The notes beneath the pieces were generated by a model that was not told the origin of the DNA, made no database searches, and was given only the letters and a program-made list of their open reading frames with translations. 5,824 nucleotides of DNA from an uncultured Clostridia bacterium (lineage in GTDB: Bacteria; Bacillota; Clostridia; Oscillospirales; CAG-272), in assembly GCA_904501765.1 (NCBI GenBank), contig CAJGCM010000139.1, positions 1 to 5,824 of the forward strand. Direction: 5' to 3'. Shown one piece after another: positions 5,235-5,824 of the stretch. Position 1 is the stretch's first letter; every line of letters begins with the position of its first letter. The position numbers and the translations under genes were made by a program.

Positions 5235-5280
5235 CGCCTGTTTAACTATCGCATATCAGGCGCTTTTTCACCGTTTTTTG
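5235..5280 (+). terminator. Possible plus-strand intrinsic terminator without an obvious gene
   Basis: CGCCTG (5235-5240) and CAGGCG (5257-5262) form a 6-base stem with a 16-base loop, followed on the plus strand by CTTTTT and, after CACCG, by TTTTTT. The T-tracts lie only on the plus-strand side, so it would end a rightward RNA. There is no plus-strand gene upstream; a short RNA starting near 5150 from TTGTTT (5116-5121) and TATTAT (5138-5143), spacing 16, is the simplest candidate. The stem is short and the loop large. Confidence 0.35.
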
Positions 5281-5378
5281 AAAGAGTGTTTTGTATATAT
5301 TACACAATCAAGTCCTGCTTTTTGTTTGCACTTTATGCACTGTGACGATGAAAAACTTTGATATAGAGAATTTTTGTA

Positions 5379-5407
5379 TTGACAATGGGTGGTTTTTTAT
5401 GTAAAAT
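5379..5407 (+). promoter_or_regulatory. Promoter of the PyrE-like gene
   Basis: A perfect TTGACA (5379-5384), a 17-base spacer and TAAAAT (5402-5407) form a near-consensus sigma-A promoter. Transcription should start near 5414, leaving a leader of about 37 bases with the AAAGGAG site (5438-5444), 6 bases before the ATG. No hairpin for attenuation or a pyrimidine-type leader fits in this space, which suggests fairly constant expression. Confidence 0.85.
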
Positions 5408-5450
5408 TATTACACCCGAGGAGATGAGCATATCAGGAAAGGAGAATTTT

Positions 5451-5824
5451 ATGCCAACTGAAAATTCCTACAAAATAAGGACGAAAAAGAAAAATCTGTT
5501 TCTGAGAGTCGTGAAGGGGCATTTTGCCACTAACCACAGCCATATCAATTACTATATTGACGTGAGCATTCAGAAATCGAGGCTTTCCGAAGCGACCGCA
5601 CTGGCGCAGGAGCTTGTTTCTTATTACAACACCACCACGGTTGTTGACACCATTCTCTGCCTTGACGGTACAGAAGTTATAGGAACCTGCCTTGCCAATG
5701 AGCTGACAAGCGCCAACTTTGTAAACCTCAACGCTCACCAGACGATATACGTCGTAACCCCCGAGCGCACCTCTGGCAGCCAGCTGATTTTCCGAGATAG
5801 CGTTGCTCCTATGATAAGGGGAAA
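5451..5824 (+). CDS. PyrE-like phosphoribosyltransferase-family protein, 3' end outside window
   Basis: The frame is open from ATG 5451 to the window edge (124 codons plus 2 bases). The protein resembles clostridial proteins annotated as orotate phosphoribosyltransferase-like: an N-terminal segment with KGHFATNHSHINYYIDV (22-38), then VVDTILCLDGTEVIGTCLANEL (66-87) and IYVVTPERTSGSQLIFRD (101-118). Such enzymes transfer phosphoribose from PRPP to a base, but the PRPP-binding motif would lie beyond the window, so activity cannot be confirmed, and a role in de novo pyrimidine synthesis is not shown by these neighbours. The start at 5451 is chosen for its AAAGGAG site 6 bases upstream. An in-frame ATG at 5424 would add 9 residues, but its GAGGAG abuts the ATG with no spacing. 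It is divergent from all other genes here and has its own strong promoter. The recognition is from memory of similar proteins. Confidence 0.78.
   Translation, partial: MPTENSYKIRTKKKNLFLRVVKGHFATNHSHINYYIDVSIQKSRLSEATALAQELVSYYNTTTVVDTILCLDGTEVIGTCLANELTSANFVNLNAHQTIYVVTPERTSGSQLIFRDSVAPMIRG

Larger units (their letters stand above)
5103..5450. other. 348-base divergent intergenic region
   Basis: This gap separates the leftward helical-repeat gene from the rightward PyrE-like gene. From left to right it holds the AAGGAG site of the leftward gene, a possible two-way promoter region near 5116-5169, a 13-codon minus-strand frame with a good ribosome binding site (5140-5181), a plus-strand hairpin with T-tract (5235-5280), an A+T-rich stretch (5281-5378) in which I see only a weak quasi-palindrome near 5291-5307, and the strong plus-strand promoter at 5379-5407. 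Confidence 0.6.

Noticed and set aside
5291..5307. Quasi-palindrome TTGT...ACAA in the A+T-rich part of the divergent gap
   Set aside because: Symmetry is imperfect and A+T-rich DNA gives such matches easily; it is not placed over either promoter.
5071..5361. Plus-strand 96-codon frame in the divergent gap
   Set aside because: It starts inside the helical-repeat gene, has no suitable ribosome binding site and runs through the hairpin; the Phe/Leu-rich sequence follows from T-rich DNA.
5424..5450. In-frame upstream ATG for the PyrE-like gene
   Set aside because: Its GAGGAG touches the ATG with no spacer, while the ATG at 5451 has AAAGGAG at the ideal distance.
5433..5738. Minus-strand 101-codon frame opposite the PyrE-like gene
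   Set aside because: The plus-strand gene has a near-consensus promoter, a strong ribosome binding site and a recognisable protein; this frame has none of these.

Overview
The window looks like a chromosomal segment of a low-to-medium-GC Firmicute of the class Clostridia, probably a gut-type anaerobe. This rests on the strong AGGAGG-like ribosome binding sites, the A+T-rich sigma-A promoters with 17-base spacers, an archaeal-type aspartyl-tRNA synthetase of the kind found in clostridia, and a long-form RpiB-like isomerase. The assignment is inference from protein style; there is no rRNA or other marker.

Most of the window (about 1-5102) is read leftwards on the minus strand. From right to left in transcription order it carries: a 207-residue helical-repeat protein of unknown function (5102-4479); a structured 229-base gap; an 80-residue Lys- then Pro-rich protein of unknown function (4249-4007) closed by a clear intrinsic terminator (3983-3937); two tandem paralogous alpha/beta-hydrolase esterases (3832-3056 and 2979-2158), each with its own promoter; an archaeal-type aspartyl-tRNA synthetase (2096-810), whose promoter overlaps the stop codon of the second esterase; an RpiB/LacA/LacB-family sugar-phosphate isomerase (753-115); and the first four codons of another gene leaving the window (14-1). 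From 5451 to the right edge a divergent plus-strand gene encodes a PyrE-like phosphoribosyltransferase, cut by the end of the window, with a near-consensus promoter.

The 348-base divergent gap (5103-5450) contains promoters for both flanking genes, a plus-strand hairpin with a T-tract that could end a short RNA of roughly 120 bases, and a 13-codon minus-strand reading frame with a good ribosome binding site.

Functionally the block mixes housekeeping (tRNA charging, sugar-phosphate and nucleotide metabolism) with probable cytoplasmic carbohydrate deacylation. There are no mobile elements, CRISPR arrays, tRNAs or rRNAs. The least explained parts are the 207-residue and 80-residue proteins, the two intergenic regions with mutually exclusive pairings, and the isomerase that lacks standard RpiB residues. 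I do not see clear proof of a new multi-gene system.
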